From contig NEEC01000279.1 of NCBI GenBank assembly GCA_002189035.1, forward strand, positions 1-21,586: a stretch of 21,586 nt of DNA, given 5' to 3'. Below the pieces are notes generated by a model. It made no database searches, was not told where the DNA came from, and worked only from the letters and a program-made list of their open reading frames with translations. Position 1 is the stretch's first letter. Each line of letters opens with the position of its first letter. Made by a program: the position numbers and the translations under genes. This stretch comes from Utricularia gibba (taxonomy: Eukaryota > Streptophyta > Magnoliopsida > Lamiales > Lentibulariaceae). Positions 20,595-21,586 of this stretch are shown in pieces.

Positions 20595-21586
20595 ATGGTA
20601 TACGGGAATGGTGCATCAAGAATCAGAAGTATCATAGCAACTAAATGCATCAACATATGGTGTCAGAATTCATCTACTATGCGATCAAGTTGGAAAAAAG
20701 TCACATGCTACATCATGAATTTCGTGGCATCACTTATCCCAACACTGTTATACACTCTGGATATGCGTAAATATTTATTTTTAATGAATCCCGTGCACGT
20801 GTGATTTTTAGGATGCACCCCGAATGATGATGCGCAATGAAATGACTACGTCGCACATCCTGGTCCGCGAAGCACCTCTTGCATAACATGCAGATCCTTG
20901 CTCTTCATAGCACACTGTTGGGAAGCCCTTTTCGAGCTCCAAGTATTATAATTTGGAGTTACGTTTGTCCGATAACTGTGGACATATTAAAAACAAGCCA
21001 CAACGAAAAGTGTCTTAGGTGTCCTTTCTTGGTGGCTGCGTCTAAGAATTGCTTCTCGTTCTCGACATTGATGCAAATGGGATACACGGCAAAAGAATCA
21101 AATAGCCACTAGAGACATGGTGTATGGGAATGGTGCATCAAGAATCAGAAGTATCATAGCAACTAATTGAATCAATCAACAGCCAAAACATATGGTGTCA
21201 AACTTCATCGGATATGCGATCAAGATGGAAAAAAGTCACATGTTACATCATGAATTTCGTGGCATCACTTATCCCACAATGTTATACACTCTGGATATGC
21301 GTAAATATTTATTTTTAATGAATCCGTGCACGTGTGATTTTTAGGATGCACCCCGAATGATGATGCGCAATGAAATGACTACGTCGCACATCCTGGTCGC
21401 GAAGCACCTCTTGCATAACATGCAGATCCTGCTCTTCATAGCACACTGTTGGAAGCCCTTTTCGAGCTCCAAGTATTATAATTGGAGTTACGTTTGTCCG
21501 ATAACTGTGGACATATTAAAAAAGGGCCACAACGAAAGGTGTCTCACGTGGCATTCCGTGGTGACTGCATTTAATAATGTGCTTCA
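20595..21586 (+). repeat. AB dimer 18, cut by right window edge (A 20595-21116, B 21117-21586)
   Basis: The A half is 522 bp, one base short at 'AAGAATTGC'. The B half is truncated at 470 bp by the window edge. It has 'CCCACAATGTT', 'AATCCGTG', single-C 'GGTCGCG', and three one-base losses in runs within the core ('GATCCTGC', 'GTTGGAAG', 'TATAATTGG'). Its visible distal flank is A-type. Confidence 0.9.

Larger units (their letters stand above)
1..21586. repeat. Tandem satellite array, ~530-bp monomers in an A/B dimeric higher-order repeat
   Basis: The same ~530-bp sequence recurs head-to-tail from the first to the last base with no foreign insertion. Register marks (the ATG of 'gagacATGGT') lie at 36, 571, 1094, 1624, 2147, 2683 and so on to 21117. 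Monomers fall into type A (18 units) and type B (22 complete units and one cut by the window edge). They alternate to give a ~1,058-bp dimer, broken by four B-B junctions. All units have the same orientation. The array continues beyond both window edges, so its full size is unknown. No gene, tRNA, rRNA or mobile element is embedded. The organisation is that of eukaryotic satellite DNA; family and species cannot be named from sequence alone. The '+' direction is arbitrary. Confidence 0.97.

Noticed and set aside
1-21586. CRISPR-like array because of regular direct repeats
   Set aside because: The repeats are 505-536 bp and abut without unique spacers; there is no cas gene.
1-21586. Transposon or LTR-derived tandem repeat
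   Set aside because: No terminal inverted repeats, target-site duplications, primer-binding site, polypurine tract or transposase/reverse-transcriptase coding is visible in any monomer.

Overview
The whole window is one uninterrupted, head-to-tail tandem satellite array. I can support no protein-coding gene, RNA gene, transposon or CRISPR array anywhere in it. The array runs off both ends of the window. Using the recurring 'gagac|ATGGT' as an arbitrary register mark, it contains 40 complete monomers of 505-536 bp, a 35-bp tail of another at the left edge, and 470 bp of a 41st at the right edge. Base composition is AT-rich (roughly 40 % GC by eye). A long homogenised array of ~0.5-kb monomers in a dimeric higher-order repeat, with no genes over 21 kb, points to eukaryotic heterochromatin (subtelomeric, pericentromeric or a knob-like block). 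A plant, perhaps a grass, is my best guess from general style only; nothing in the sequence proves the lineage.

Two monomer types alternate. Type A begins ATGGTATACGGG and is 523 bp in its standard form. Type B begins ATGGTGTATGGG and is 536 bp in its standard form. The 13-bp difference is one indel about 50 bp after the register mark. The A-type sequence and its own upstream flank ('GGGCCAC...AACATACAAGGC') belong together, as do B and its flank ('CAAGCCAC...GGGATACACGGC'). In this register, each A unit therefore normally ends with B-type sequence, and each B unit with A-type sequence. By hand alignment A and B differ at about 43 positions plus the 13-bp indel, yet they share a perfectly identical core of 166 bp. 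The basic repeat is an A+B dimer of about 1,058 bp.

Layout: one B unit (36-570), four AB dimers (571-4792), an extra B (4793-5320), five AB dimers (5321-10598), an extra B (10599-11127), six AB dimers (11128-17468), an extra B (17469-17983), two AB dimers (17984-20061), an extra B (20062-20594) and a final, incomplete AB dimer (20595-21586). The four B-B junctions are register shifts of the dimer.

The A units are strikingly uniform: 13 of 18 are exactly 523 bp. The B units vary from 505 to 536 bp. Almost all length variation consists of small deletions. A large share of them fall at positions where A and B differ, and they pile up in the units around the B-B junctions. That pattern is what a consensus would give if reads of A and B had been mixed during polishing, so part of the apparent diversity may be an assembly artefact. 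Each monomer also carries a CACGTG palindrome, a 6-bp-arm dyad in the invariant core, and short open frames that I regard as meaningless.
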